From Desmodus rotundus (Eukaryota > Chordata > Mammalia > Chiroptera > Phyllostomidae), in the NCBI RefSeq assembly GCF_022682495.2, contig NC_071392.1:89048797-89112796 (forward strand): 64,000 nucleotides of DNA, in the 5' to 3' direction. The notes under the pieces are model-generated. The model worked only from the letters and a program-made list of their open reading frames with translations, had not been told where the DNA came from and did no database searches. The position numbers and the translations under genes are program-made. This document shows positions 21,979 through 33,149 of this stretch, one piece after another. Numbering within the stretch: the first letter of the stretch is position 1; each line of letters starts with the position of its first letter.

Positions 21979-24165
21979 GAGAAAAAAATATTTAACAGAT
22001 TCAATATGTATGGTTTTTTTGAAGGGGGGTGCTGTGGGGGGAGAAGCCTGTTTGCATGCTTTGCTTAAAAACTGAGGTACTGAGGAACAAACTTGAAATG
22101 TCTGGATTTTTAATACTTGTTTAACTTAGTGAATAACATAACCAACAATAATATAAACAGACAGATATGTGCACATTCAGAGTCTCTCCTCTGTAATTCA
22201 TTCCCCCTGGCCCCCTCAGAGAAGAGGAACCTGTAGGAATGTTCATACCCCACCCCCAGCTTTGTTATTAAGCTCAGAGAGTAAATAGAAATTAGTTCCG
22301 ACCTGAAACAATGAGAGGGTCGGCACCCTGATCAGACAGCAAGACGAATGCACCAACAATAAGCATTTACACCCTGAGCTCCCGTCAGCAACCTGTCTCT
22401 TAAAGCATGATTTTATTCCATTTCCTGCAGATGGGGAAATGCAGATAAAATTTCCACTACCTGTTAGTGTAAAAAAATAGATACCACCTCAATCCATTTT
22501 CTGCATTCTCTCTTTATTTCCTTTAGTGAGAATGGTAACTGCAACTTGGATAAACAGACACAGCTGAAAGCATATTCAACTAGACGAAATGTATCTCTTC
22601 TGTTAGCTTCAAGGTAAAATTCCAGGCTTTAAAATTGTCGTTCCCTCAGATGATTACCAACATGGAGGTGTAATGACACCCTACGTGCATGATTATTGAT
22701 GCACCTTTTTATAGATTCATTTTTATGTTGAGCTGATTATTTCATATGCATTGATGAGCACAATTGTAATTAGTTGTCTGGTTTGGTAAATGAGTATCTG
22801 GGATAATTCATGGGTGCTTCTAATTTTTAGTTCGGAGTTGACATTTTGATATTGACTTCAGTATTTTACGTCTCTTGCTGGGAACATTTGATAACTCACA
22901 TTTACAATATGGAAGGTAGCTACAGATATTTATAAATACAAAGGTAAGCCTTGAGTTTATTTATTCAATATTTATTTTCTTCAAAGTGTAGTGAGCTTCT
23001 GCTTCCCAAAAAGGACGCTCCAGCATAGAAAGGAATTCCTAAAAATATTCTGATTCCCTCAATTCAAATGTATTAAAGTTATAAATTAGAAACTAATTTT
23101 TAAAGCTTTAACCTCAATTGATAAATCTTGCTATTTTATCTATAACTCACAAGTTTTGTATAAAAAAAATAACAGTACTTTGATTGGTTCCTTTATTAGT
23201 ATTTCAGTAAAGTCTTCTTACTTGATCAAATCATCTTTAAATATGTAACATTACTTAGAAAATTCATTAAATCCCTTTAGACATTTGAAATTTCAGGTCC
23301 TTCCAGCCTTGGCACCTGCGGGCAACCCCCTGACAGAGATGCGGGTGCTCCCCATAGAGAGTGAAAGTGTCCAAGGGGCCACAAAGGCTAAAGCGATTGC
23401 AGGGTGGGGGGCGGGGAACACCTGGCAGAGCACTGTCCACCCCCGGCAGCACACAGACCCAGGTGTGCCTCCCTCAGGTTCACTGCAGGACTAACCCCAC
23501 AGGGCGGTGGCGAGACAGTGTGTAGAGAGGGGACTTTCAAGAGGAGGGTTAGAGGAGCCAGCTACTCCTGGCCAGACTTCCAGCTGATGTGATTTTCCTC
23601 CCTCTCTGCTGTCCGCTCCAGATTCCCCTCACCCTCGTCCAGCACTGGCCTAGCGGGGTGCCCCATCTGTCACCGCCACTGTGACCAGATCTCAGCCCCC
23701 TCCTGGCCCTCCTGGGTGGTTGGAGTCCATAGAGGGCTCCCACCATGACTTTTATGGATTCGGAACCTGCCTCCAGTCTGAAACTCCAGCACACCGTTCG
23801 TCCCTCCCCAGGAAAACACAGAACACTTAGCTGCGTCATCCAAGCGTTGCCTGGCTTCGCTGCCTGGACGTCTACAATGGGAAGAAGATAACGTGAGCTT
23901 TGAATGCCCAGGTTATTCCAATACTTAGGGCCTTTTAGTACATTGCCTTTCCCCAGTATTTCTGAGAACCCACCAAAATAATGAATGGCGTGTCCCACAG
24001 ATCTGTCCAGTTCGAAGCTTGCTGCCTCGGCCTATGACCGGGCTTTGGATGGCCGTTGTCCACTTCCTTCCCTGTCCCAATCCGCATCCAATTCCTTAGC
24101 TTCTGCTGCTTTCCCACCATGCCCTTTTCTCCAAGGATGGGCATAGACCCTTCCTGAATGTCGCA
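21979..24165. other. Unassigned, mostly unique AT-rich sequence with one exon candidate
   Basis: No repeat family identified in 2.2 kb apart from G-rich DNA near 22023-22042. It contains the exon candidate at 22527-22613 and a homeodomain-site-like stretch near 22738-22777 (atttcatatgcattgatgag, cacaattgtaattag). The 149-codon - frame at 23549-23998 has no recognisable domain. Confidence 0.45.
22527..22613 (+). other. Candidate exon (87 nt), unknown product
   Basis: A strong acceptor (ctctctttatttcctttag, ending at 22526) and a donor TTCAAG|GTAAAA (22614) bound an 87-nt segment. It is open only in the frame with one leading and two trailing bases, reading ENGNCNLDKQTQLKAYSTRR then NVSLLLAS. 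I do not recognise it. Its length is a multiple of three and its phase is compatible with direct splicing from 7489-7539. It could be a coding exon of a long gene, a non-coding exon or chance. No flanking repeat explains it. Confidence 0.3.
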
Positions 24166-24169
24166 CAGT

Positions 24170-24620
24170 GAAAGAAGAGACACGGCTTGTACACTTAACA
24201 AGATACCTGTAGCAGCAAATGACAGAAACCCCAGTGAAAACTGACAAGCCAGATGGGGAGTTCATAGGTCCACAAAACGGAGAAAGGGCAGGCGTGTTCT
24301 CGGTTGGGGCGTGGCTGGAGCAGAGATGCAGGGACTGTTGTCGGGACCCGAACACCCTTCCTGGGTCTGTTTTGTTCTGTGTACGTTCATCTCCAGGGAA
24401 GGCCCCCCGCAGCTGCGGGCTCATTCATCCCCAAAACCCCAGGGAGTCCTAGGGCTATCTCTCCTGGACCCAGCCTGAGCCCTGAACCAATAACCACAGC
24501 CAGGGGTGCACATCACACCCATGAAGACCTGGGATGGGACCAGCCAGGTCCGAAACCTGGGAAATGGGTGGGGAATCCAGCTGCCTGAAGGAAATTAAAG
24601 GTGAAAACAACAGATGTCCT
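24170..24620. repeat. Possible ancient interspersed repeat
   Basis: The blocks 'gacaagccagatggggagtt', 'gggcgtggctggagcagaga', 'cctgaaccaataaccacagc' and 'aattaaaggtgaaaacaac' recall a mammalian repeat with a 'ccaatcactgtggccagggg' core. I could not assign the family or be sure of orientation. Confidence 0.3.
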
Positions 24621-24886
24621 CCACCCTTGGGCACAGTAGAAAGGGACAGCAATACAGAAATCCTTGGAAACTGCATGCTAGACAATGCTACTTTCCGAAT
24701 GCATAGGCACAGACCACTCTGCGTGGGTCCCTCTCAGCCAGGAGGCCCAGAGGAAGGTGTCTCCCCACCTGCTCTTTCTGCCCAAGGCCCGCTGTCCCTG
24801 GACTCACTCCCAGTCCCAGGATTTACCTCCTCCCGGGATCATTGGTGGTGGGAATAGCCACTCCCTTTAAGAAAAGCACAATTCCC

Positions 24887-25120
24887 ACCCTGGGTGGTGT
24901 TGCTGAGTGGATTGAGTGCCAGCCTATGAACCAAAAGGTCACTGGTTCGATTCCTAGTCAGGGCACATACCTGGGTTGTGGGCCAGGTCTGTGCCCCAAT
25001 GAGGGGCATGTGAGAGGCAACTGATCAACATATCTTTCCTACATCAATGTTTCTCTCCCTCTTTATCTCCCTCCCTTCCCCTCTCTCTAAAAATAAATAA
25101 ATACAATATTTTTTAAAGAA
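24887..25120 (+). mobile_element. Ves SINE with recognisable target duplication
   Basis: Head accctgggtggtgttgctga, B-box GGTTCGATTCC, cagggcacatacctgggttg, a longer body with 'acatcaatgtttctctccct', and tail aaaaataaataaatacaata. Imperfect flanking direct repeats (aaaagcacaattcccacc at 24872-24889 and aaaacaccattcccacc at 25127-25143) mark the insertion site. Confidence 0.92.
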
Positions 25121-25994
25121 GAAAGGAAAACACCATTCCCACCATCAGCATGGCCTGGCCATAGGATTTCAACATGGCATTCATATCAAAATGAGCCAAT
25201 TCAAAAATGCATTTGATTCCCAACATCTGGCTTATTCAGTCTGGAATAACACCAGCATCTTAGGGCACGTCAGGCTGAGCCCAGCCGAGGCCCATTTCTC
25301 TTCCAGGGGAAGAGGAGGCCTCTGTGTCCTTCCTCGTCTCCGGGTCCAGGTCAACAGCTCCTTGCCTAGGACGCTCTATCACCCTAAGAACAAGCCATAA
25401 GTTCCTGGTCTGGACTTGTTCGCACAAAGCGACTCAGGGGAATAATTCACCTGAAGCATTTAGCATTTACGAGCTCAAGACACATTAGATATCCATGTCT
25501 AAAATTATAATAAAAATACTCCAGCCGGGGGTTGCCGCTCTGCTAGAGACGGACGAATGTGACGTTGCTGGTGGAAAAAGCCTCCAGTCAGGAGGGTGGA
25601 AGGGAGGGAGGGTGGAGGAAGAAGCCCTTGAGGACAAAAGGAGAAGGATGGACACAGCAGCTGTCCCTCTGCTCCTGGGGGACACCCCCCCAAAGCCCCC
25701 AGGCAGCTGCTGTCAGCCCCCAGGAGGCCCCCAGGGCCAATGCCCCAAATAGAAACAGGGCTGGTTGGGGCAGGCTAACCCCACTGAGGGCTCAGCCCTG
25801 GGCGCAGGACACCTAGCTTTCCACAACACCATGGCCTCCACACACCAATTAAGTTCTGGAGGAAAGGGGCCGAAATCTCTCCAGCAGCTTTGTGCTTGAA
25901 CTTGGGCATTTCTAAGTCGGGTGTCAGTGTCTCAAGGACTGCGGAAGACTTGTTTCTGAAATGATTTCTGAGGCTCTTGAAATTAAATGCATCA
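25121..25994. other. Unassigned sequence with GC-rich part
   Basis: No gene or repeat named. 25595-25760 is rich in G and C runs (for example 'ggacacccccccaaagcccc' near 25680), and the overlapping open frames on both strands there are composition effects. Confidence 0.45.
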
Positions 25995-26202
25995 GCCCTG
26001 GCTGGGGTGGCTCAGTGGATTGAGAACTGGCTGGTGAAGCAAAGGGTCAGTTGTTGGATTCCCAGTCAGGGCACATGCCTGAGTTGTGAGCCAGGTCTCC
26101 AGTAGGGGTGCGCAAGAGGTAACCACACATTGATGTCTCTCTCCCTCTCTTTCTCTCTCCCTTCCCCTCTCTAAAAAATAAATAAAACCTTTAAAAAGAA
26201 AG
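25995..26202 (+). mobile_element. Ves SINE with perfect 12-bp target duplication
   Basis: Head gccctggctggggtggctca, the cagtcagggcacatgcctga block, the C/T-rich stretch and tail aaaaaataaataaaaccttt. The direct repeat taaatgcatcag is identical at 25984-25995 and 26203-26214, so both ends are secure. The B-box is damaged (TGTTGGATTCC). Confidence 0.95.
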
Positions 26203-26454
26203 TAAATGCATCAGTATAAGCACAGTGATGATAAACATTGTTACAGTGGTCTTCCACACAAGACACAGACCGAAGATATATGTAATCAGTGAGAAAAGGA
26301 GGCGTTTCAAGCAACAAAGAGTAAGGGTTGGTCCTACACATATTCTGGCTTAGGTTTTGTTTTAAGTAGCTCAGCTGTGGTACTCTAACTTCAGCTGCAT
26401 AGATGCAGAAAACTGAGCAAGGCCCTAGAAAGTGCCAGAGACTGTTCTCAGTAG

Positions 26455-26645
26455 AGGATCTCCATACCCAAACCGTCTCCCACCGTCAGAGCCCACCCCG
26501 GGCCCGCAGTCCGCCGCTGCGGCCCATTGGCGAAGGTGGCGGTTTGCAGGAGCCCCTCCACTCCTCGGCACAGCGCTTGGAATTCGGATTTCAGGCACCA
26601 GGTGAGCTCCGGCTCCTGCCCGTGGGGTTCATCGTAAACGGCCAC
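26455..26645. promoter_or_regulatory. CpG-dense block, open in frames on both strands
   Basis: About 16 CpGs in 180 nt, including 'gtccgccgctgcggcccatt'. An inverted CCAAT box (CCCATTGGCG, about 26524) and a donor-like CACCAG|GTGAGC (26594-26605) are present. The + frame at 26403-26741 (112 codons) and the - frame at 26448-26648 both cross it. The - reading contains VAVYDEPHGQEPELTWCLKS. It could be a small CpG island with a first exon, a decayed retrocopy, or GC-rich chance sequence. Confidence 0.3.
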
Positions 26646-27984
26646 CAATGTGGGGATAAGGGTGTTTCTCTTTCACAGGAGGCAATACCAGATAATGAGG
26701 GTTTTTCTGTGAAAATGAACTTTTTAATAAATGTATTATAAAGGTAATAAGCATTAATATTAACTAATTACTAATTTAGGGAAAATCATATTTCAGAGTA
26801 AAGGTGAAGGACACAGTCACAGAGAAAATAGAGGCTGATAAACACTTCATATAACCCTGGTTTCCCACGGACTTGAAAGGCAAACCTCAAACTCCCCCTT
26901 TCATAAACAAAACTTGGTAATTTGAAAAAGTATAGGTTTTACAATGTTTGCATTCCTTAAAATTCGACTGCAGTTTTTGCTTTTCTTAAAGTAAAAAGCT
27001 TTGAAAACTTTCTCCGAGAGAAAAGGCGCCAGTCCCCTTGTCTCCTTTCGTTAGCAGCCCTCGTCTCTGCTCCCTTGGGTCCTCCCGGGTTCTCTGCACA
27101 TGGGATGTCATCTTTCCAGCTAGAACCTGGACTTCTGCCCCGTCCCCACCCACACTGCAGTTCCACGCACGTTCAAGGGAACCCTGGCTTGGGCCCTGAC
27201 TACGGCTGTTTACTGCCCAGTGCCACCCAGGACCGCTGAGATCCGACGAACTCACGCACCCGCCGCAAGCACATTGGTCATCGTTCAGGTAGTGAGTGTC
27301 ACAGACGGACTCAGTGGATTAGCTGCCGGCTGAGGGCATTGCTTCTCGCCACCGTCTGGCACAGCACAGAGATGTCCAGGCGCTGTAGGTGACAGGGCTG
27401 CGGCCCCTTTGTTGGTGGATTTCAGGATGAAGTCCTCCCAGCAGAGCTCCGTGACAGGACCAGGTTTGGGTTCTTTATGATGTCCCTGGACGGGGTCCTG
27501 GCTGATGAGACCGCATGCCACAGCTCTTACAAATCGCCGAGTATAAAACCTGTCCAGAAAGCGGGCAGCAGAGATTGCCAGAGCACAGGTGGAGAGGAAT
27601 CAGGTCTCTGTTCTAGGGGCAGAGATGATCATTCTTCCCTAAAAAGTCATCATCTTAGCCACGCCCTGCCCAGGCGTCGTAACGGGGCGGGGAGAGCTCA
27701 GTGCTGACGGACAAACCACAGAAATGCCCCGACGTTCCCTGAGTCCAACTTGGGTCATTAAAACACTTAGGCTTGTGCGTTCCTAGGGTGGCCCTCTGTC
27801 TCACTCCTCAGTTCAACTACAGGGAATCCTTTATCTGGGAGTAACTTCCAGAATTTTCTGAGTGACTCCCATCTAGGTCCACTGGTCTTGACCAAATGTT
27901 ATGAGCTCCTGACTTAAGTTGTTAACCCCTTTTAGAGGCAGGGTGGGAAATAAGACCATAAGGTTTGGCCATTGCTCTGATGGC

Positions 27985-28027
27985 CAAACAGGCAGAGAAG
28001 CAAACAGGCAGAGAAGTAAACAGGCAG
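27985..28027. repeat. 16-bp tandem repeat
   Basis: The unit caaacaggcagagaag occurs twice perfectly (27985-28000, 28001-28016) and is followed by a partial third copy (taaacaggcag). Confidence 0.9.
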
Positions 28028-28287
28028 AACCACAGTCCACGCCGACAGCTGAGGGTTCCAGCTTCCATGCCGAGTTCTTGGGCCCCAGCTCTACCAGCTC
28101 TGCCCCAGGTCCACATTCTTTCTCCCACTACCTATGGAAATATTTGCAGAAAAAATTCCCCCCTCACCCTCCTGAAAGGGTAGTTAGTGTTGAGCCCATT
28201 AAACGTTCTCCCAGCAGTATACAAAGTAATACAAGGGATTCTGGTAGTAAAAAATAATCTCAAATTCTGTTGCTTTTATTTCCCCAG

Positions 28288-28341
28288 ATGGCCCTAGGGT
28301 GCATATGCTAATTAAGTGCCAGGGACGGCTTCAGGTCTCCC
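28288..28341 (+). other. Candidate exon (54 nt), unknown product
   Basis: The acceptor ttgcttttatttccccag ends at 28287 and the donor CCC|GTAAGT starts at 28342. It is open only with two leading bases and one trailing base, so it does not share the phase of the candidates at 7489 and 22527. It contains octamer-like ATGCTAATTA. A non-coding exon or chance are the likeliest readings. Confidence 0.2.
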
Positions 28342-28725
28342 GTAAGTCCCCAAGGTGCAAACTCACTTTAGCGTTGAGGCTGTCTTCTCCATGGGTCTGC
28401 ATCTTTCTAGGCATCTCTTGTCATTCTAACCTGTTTGGCATTGCCCAGAAACTCTAACATTTCCGCCATTGTAACTAATCCTGAGGGATTAAATCACACG
28501 GCATGACCTTCTTACCAACAAACAACATTTCAACCGGTGATTTATGGAAAAAGGTTTTCAATCGATGGGCTAAACCCATCCCTGGTGATTTATGAAACTG
28601 TCAGTCTAGGTGGAGACTCTCCTATTAATTCCTCACAATTACAAGAGCAACAACGGAGGGGAAAACATCCCATTAAATGACAGTCCCCATTTGTAAATCT
28701 TGTATTTTTGCATTTATATGATTCT

Positions 28726-28752
28726 ACACACACACACAAATATATATATAAC
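28726..28752. repeat. (CA)n followed by (TA)n microsatellite
   Basis: A short dinucleotide run, acacacacacac then aaatatatatata. Confidence 0.85.
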
Positions 28753-31132
28753 TGAGATTTTTCAGGGCGCTATCCCCAATATTTTATTTTTGCCTCTTGG
28801 TTTAGTAAACTCCCAACCACTTTTTCTTGCACCAAAAAAAAAAAAAAGTTTTCCATTATGATCTGAAACGTTAATTCCGATGTCAGAGACTTTAGATCAC
28901 TTCCTCTTGGTGCTCGTCAGTTCTGACCATATGGTGAGCATGAGGTATTTCATTTCCACTTTACGGTGAAGGCCCTCAATGACACTTTTAGTAGCAATAT
29001 TAGTCCTTCCGTTTATCTGAGTTCCTAAGAGCTGCGGGCGACGTGATCGGAATGACATGCAGGACGCGCTGCAGCTGACTGTCTGTCTGTAAACGTGGGT
29101 TAGGCTTCTAATCCGAGAAGACAAGAGCAGGTGGGGATAAGGAGCCGGGGGCTGCCCATTCTACCGCCCCCGCCCCCCACCGGCCCCTCTTTCACCTCCG
29201 GTTTGCTGCAGGCATGTCATACTTAGCTGTGACCTCACTGGTGGCCATGCCAGTCCGGCGGTCAGCAGCGAGGCGCCCGTCCTATTTCTGAATCCTCCAG
29301 CTGCCTCTGGGGAGAGACTCGATTTCAGTTATGGGTGGTGAATCGCTGCCCTCCTTGTCAGCATCCAAGGAAGGTCATTACCTTGTCAGAATGCAAGTGA
29401 GAGTTCAGAGGCCTCAGCCTTGGAGAGCGTTCCTGGGAATTTCCGGGCTCTGGATGTGAATGGTCAGAGTGGGTTCCCACGGGGAATCTGGGAGACAGGA
29501 CAGCGCTGCCTGGGCCTGTTTTGGGGGTGAGGGAGGTCAATTTCACATCCACAGGAAGAGGTAGGGTGGGTCAACCCGTTAGCTAATCAATATCACCTCT
29601 TGCGAACCCATTCATTTATTCATCCAAGGATTGTGGCTGTTTACTGTGTGTCTGGGCCCTGGGCTAAAGGACATTTAAGAGAGAGAGGGAGAAAGAGACT
29701 GGTTTGCTGCCTGAAACAGCCCAGGAATCTCCTTCAGGAGAATAGTCCTCACGAAGCAGACCTCTGGGTAGTCTTTTTTTTTGCCCCCTGAGTCATATTG
29801 AAATTTTCCAGCATCAAAGATGTGCCTTTCTAACCACGAAGGTAGGAGTAGTCCTGTTCTGTGCTCCTCTCTCTTCTGGAGCCAGGGCTTGACTCCCAGA
29901 CGAGGTCCTAGCAGCCAATAGGAGGTCCGTGTCTTAGTCACCCTTTGGCACAGAGCCCAGCGCCTTCCTTACAGACCCGGCACCTGTTCTTAGTCTTCTG
30001 GCCTGGGTCCCTCTCTGTAAAGGCCGGCCCTCTGGCACCTCGTCACCCCTCAGGCCCTGCCACGCCTATCTCCCCAGACAGCTCCCTCCTGCTGTGTGCA
30101 TTTTTGGTGGAAATGGGCGCCTCTTCATGAATTTGTCTCAGTCTTGGGTGTTTAGTTCCCTGGGACCTCCAGCTTCCTCATCTAGCTCCCTGCCACTCAT
30201 TTGCTTCCTCCCCACTATCCACATACCAGCTTCTTCCAGTTGCCCACACTCTGCCTATGGCACAGTGCCCAAAAGTGACACATGCCATGGGCTTGGGGTG
30301 TTTTCCGGGCCAGGCATTAGATGGCAGAGTAGGGCTTAAAGACCTTCCCCTGGGGACAGCTGAATGAACTGAAGGGTCAGCAAGAGGGTGAGACATGCCT
30401 GCTGGTGCAGGTACAGCGGCAGACATGCTGTGATTGGCCTGCTCCCGGTGTCAGGAAAAACCTATTTAGCATCAGAGGATGAGGGGAGGAATAAAGGAAG
30501 AAAAACGTCTCCTAGGCCAGGGGTATTTTGATGTGAACCAATAAAAATAGTTTTTGAACTATGAATATGAATAACTAAATGACATACGTGTTTGAAAGAA
30601 GGCGAGAGCAGATCGTCACTGCCCAGTCCCACCTTTGGGAGGAGTCGACAGGCAGCAGGTGGAGCACGTGGGGTAGATCTGATTCAGATCTAATCCCTGC
30701 ATGTTGCCATGTGTTGGACACACTTTTTTACCCAAATTTTTGAGGGAGAAATAAGGATGCTCATTGTACATGGGTAGTACCTGAAATAACTTGTACCTGT
30801 TCTTGTGTTTTGTAATTATTTGTTACATAAAATTTCTTGTACCATAATATGTTCAAAAATAAATGCTAGAATTCCTTTATCATACAAGAAACAAGTATCT
30901 GAATACAAATAAATAAATAATTGAATTTAAAAATTAAAATAAAAGATTTTTTTTTCCCCTGAAAGTTTGGAGTTTGGGCCAAAAAACGTAGGTGCACATT
31001 ATACACAGCAAAACATGGTAAATCACAGGAATGTACACCAAAGTCTTAACAGTAATTGTCTCTGGATGGCACTATAGGTTCTGTAAGATTTTCCCAAAAT
31101 TCAAAATATTCTGAATTTTTAAAGTGATAGAA
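28753..31132. other. Unassigned sequence
   Basis: No gene recognised. An A14 run lies at 28833-28846, a moderately CpG-rich stretch at about 29030-29280, and a possible antisense L2 piece at about 29605-29665 ('cattcatttattcatccaag', 'ttactgtgtgtctgggccct'). AT-rich DNA lies at 30880-30960. Confidence 0.4.
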
Positions 31133-31343
31133 GCCCTGGCTGGTGTGACTCAGTGGATTGAGCGCCAGACTGCAAAGCAAAGGGTTGCCAGTTCAATTCC
31201 CAGTCAGGGCACATGCCTGGGTTGTGGGCCAGGACCCCAGTAGGGGGCATACAAGAGGCAACCATACATTGATGTTTCTCTCCCTCTCTTTCTCCCTCCC
31301 TTCCCCCCCCTCTAATAATAATAAATAAATAAAACATTTTTTA
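31133..31343 (+). mobile_element. Ves SINE, younger subfamily
   Basis: Head gccctggctggtgtgactca, B-box-like CAGTTCAATTCC, cagtcagggcacatgcctgg, ccccagtagggggcatacaa, the C/T-rich stretch, and tail taataataataaataaataa. The small - strand frames here are translations of the SINE. The tail is followed at once by a TA run. Confidence 0.93.
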
Positions 31344-31352
31344 AGTAAAAGA

Positions 31353-31371
31353 CTATATATATATATATATG
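31353..31371. repeat. (TA)n microsatellite
   Basis: About nine TA units lie ten bases after a Ves tail, so it may have grown from the SINE tail or its target site. Confidence 0.85.
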
Positions 31372-32410
31372 TTGCTTTCATAATAAGACTTTTTCTATTG
31401 CATTTTATTTGAAATGGTCAGGCAAAGTTAAGGTAATTCAAAGTGTCTGTCCTCTGACTCGCTGCCTAAGGCACATGGAGAAGGCTGAGCGTGCAGCCAG
31501 GGTCAGGGGGAAGAGCCTGTTGGGGAGGGAAGATGAGAAGGGGAAGTCCAAGCTGGGACCAAGCAGGAAGGGACAGAGCCACGGGAGGTGTCCGCTGAAA
31601 ATGAAGTAAGAGGAAAGACTGGGCCAACTTCCCAGTAGGGGTGAGCTGGGCTGACAGCTGAGTGCAAAGCTGTCCAGTTGTGGCTTGATTTGCTCAGAGA
31701 GGGTGGATAAGAGTTTGTAGGGAGACGTGCTTATAATCCATCCTCGTGGTTTCTGGAAGAGGTGATGGACTCTGAGGTGTCGGGTGTATCCTTAGAGATT
31801 AAGACTTGTCCTGACCACCCCCGGTCACTGTCTTCTGTTCAAAAGAAGGATGCCGTTGGTGTGCATGTGACTCCGGATCCTAACTGATAGGAGGGCCTAT
31901 GTGCATGGCCACCGCGTGCGTGTGCAAGGGCAGGGAGGGGCGAGGGCACTCTCGGTCCACACGCTGAGTGGCCCTGGGAACCGGAGACCCTGGCAGCGCA
32001 GGTCAGAGAAGTGCCAGCCACAGAAGGATGAGCACCGGGGTTTCAGACTTAACCATTCCTGAGCATTCAGCAGGCCGCTTTGTTTGTTTGGTCAGTTGCT
32101 TACTTGCTTGCTTTTTTTTAAACCTACAACAGTCTTGACCACTTTACCTTAAACTTCTAGCTGGTTCAGTCTGGTGTTATGAAAGGACACTTCAGCTTCA
32201 CCATGTCGTGACAATTTAAATTTTATCATATCACAAATTACTGAGGATACTGGCAAGAATTAGCAACGACAAAATTGCAATAGATCAAGGGCCACTTACA
32301 GTTGTTTCCCCAAATAGATTTTACGTTAACTTCCCACAGTCCAAAGTTATAGCCTCTATTCTGCGGTCTATGCATTTGCGCTGGAAAACAAGAATTAACT
32401 TCTTCACAGG
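31372..32410. other. Unassigned sequence
   Basis: No gene or repeat family recognised. It is moderately CpG-rich around 31900-32000. Confidence 0.45.
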
Positions 32411-32414
32411 AATG

Positions 32415-33105
32415 TGGATTTTTAAAATATATTTTTCATAAACAAACTATATGTGAAGCAGATTTAGGTCCACAGCAAAATTGAGCAGAAGGTACAAGGG
32501 ACTCCCCATAGACGCCCTGCTGCCCCCACCCCTGCACAGCCTCCCCCTCCAGCAACAACCCCCGCCAGGCGGTCCGTTCGTTATGCCCTGTGAGCCTACA
32601 TGGAAGTGTCACCATGGATCCCCAAAGTCCACAGCTGACGTTAGGGCTCAGTCTTGGCGTTGTACGTTCTGTGGTCTGGAAACACGTATGATGACATGCA
32701 GCCACCAGGACTGTGTCACACAGAGGGGTTTCGCTGCCCTGCCGCCCACCCTCCGTTCCCTGCCTGTCCCACTAACCACTGGCACCCACTGGCCCTTTTA
32801 CCGTCTCCACAGTTTTGCCTCTTTCGGAGTGCATACAGTGGGCGCCCCACAGGACTGAGCCTTTTCAGGCTGGTTTCTTTCACTCACTGCTACGCATCGA
32901 AGGGTTAGTGCCGAGAAATGTCGCACTGTCTGATGGACCACAGTTTATCTATCTATTCACCCACCGCAGGGTCGCTGCAGGTTTGGACAGTTGTGAGTAA
33001 GCTGCTGGAATCATCCATGGGCAGCTTTGCGTGCGGACCTAGGAGTAAACACTAAGGAGCACAATTGCCAGATTGTATGAATGACGATAAAATATACTTT
33101 TTTTC
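32415..33105 (-). mobile_element. Old L1M-type 3'-region remnant
   Basis: Ordered blocks include 'ggtccacagcaaaattgagc', 'cttggcgttgtacgttctgt', 'taccgtctccacagttttgc', 'gatggaccacagtttatcta' and 'ggagcacaattgccagattg'. These are the same family and orientation as 19225-19745 but extend further. The frames at 32481-32858 and 32654-32908 are antisense L1. Confidence 0.65.
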
Positions 33106-33149
33106 CAAAAAGGTGCTTGATCAAAATTAAAATTGAAGTATTTTCTAAA

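Larger units (their letters stand above)
26646..28720. other. Unassigned sequence
   Basis: No gene or repeat family named apart from the small tandem at 27985-28027 and the exon candidate at 28288-28341. The frames at 26957-27255 and 27919-28257 are unremarkable. Confidence 0.45.

Noticed and set aside
22862..22915. A fourth exon-like segment (54 nt, same phase as 22527-22613)
   Set aside because: The acceptor (gatattgacttcag) is purine-containing and weak, the donor GTAGCT is poor, and it lies only 248 bp from the better candidate.
23549..23998. 149-codon - frame
   Set aside because: No recognisable domain and no splice or promoter context. GC-rich DNA lowers stop frequency.
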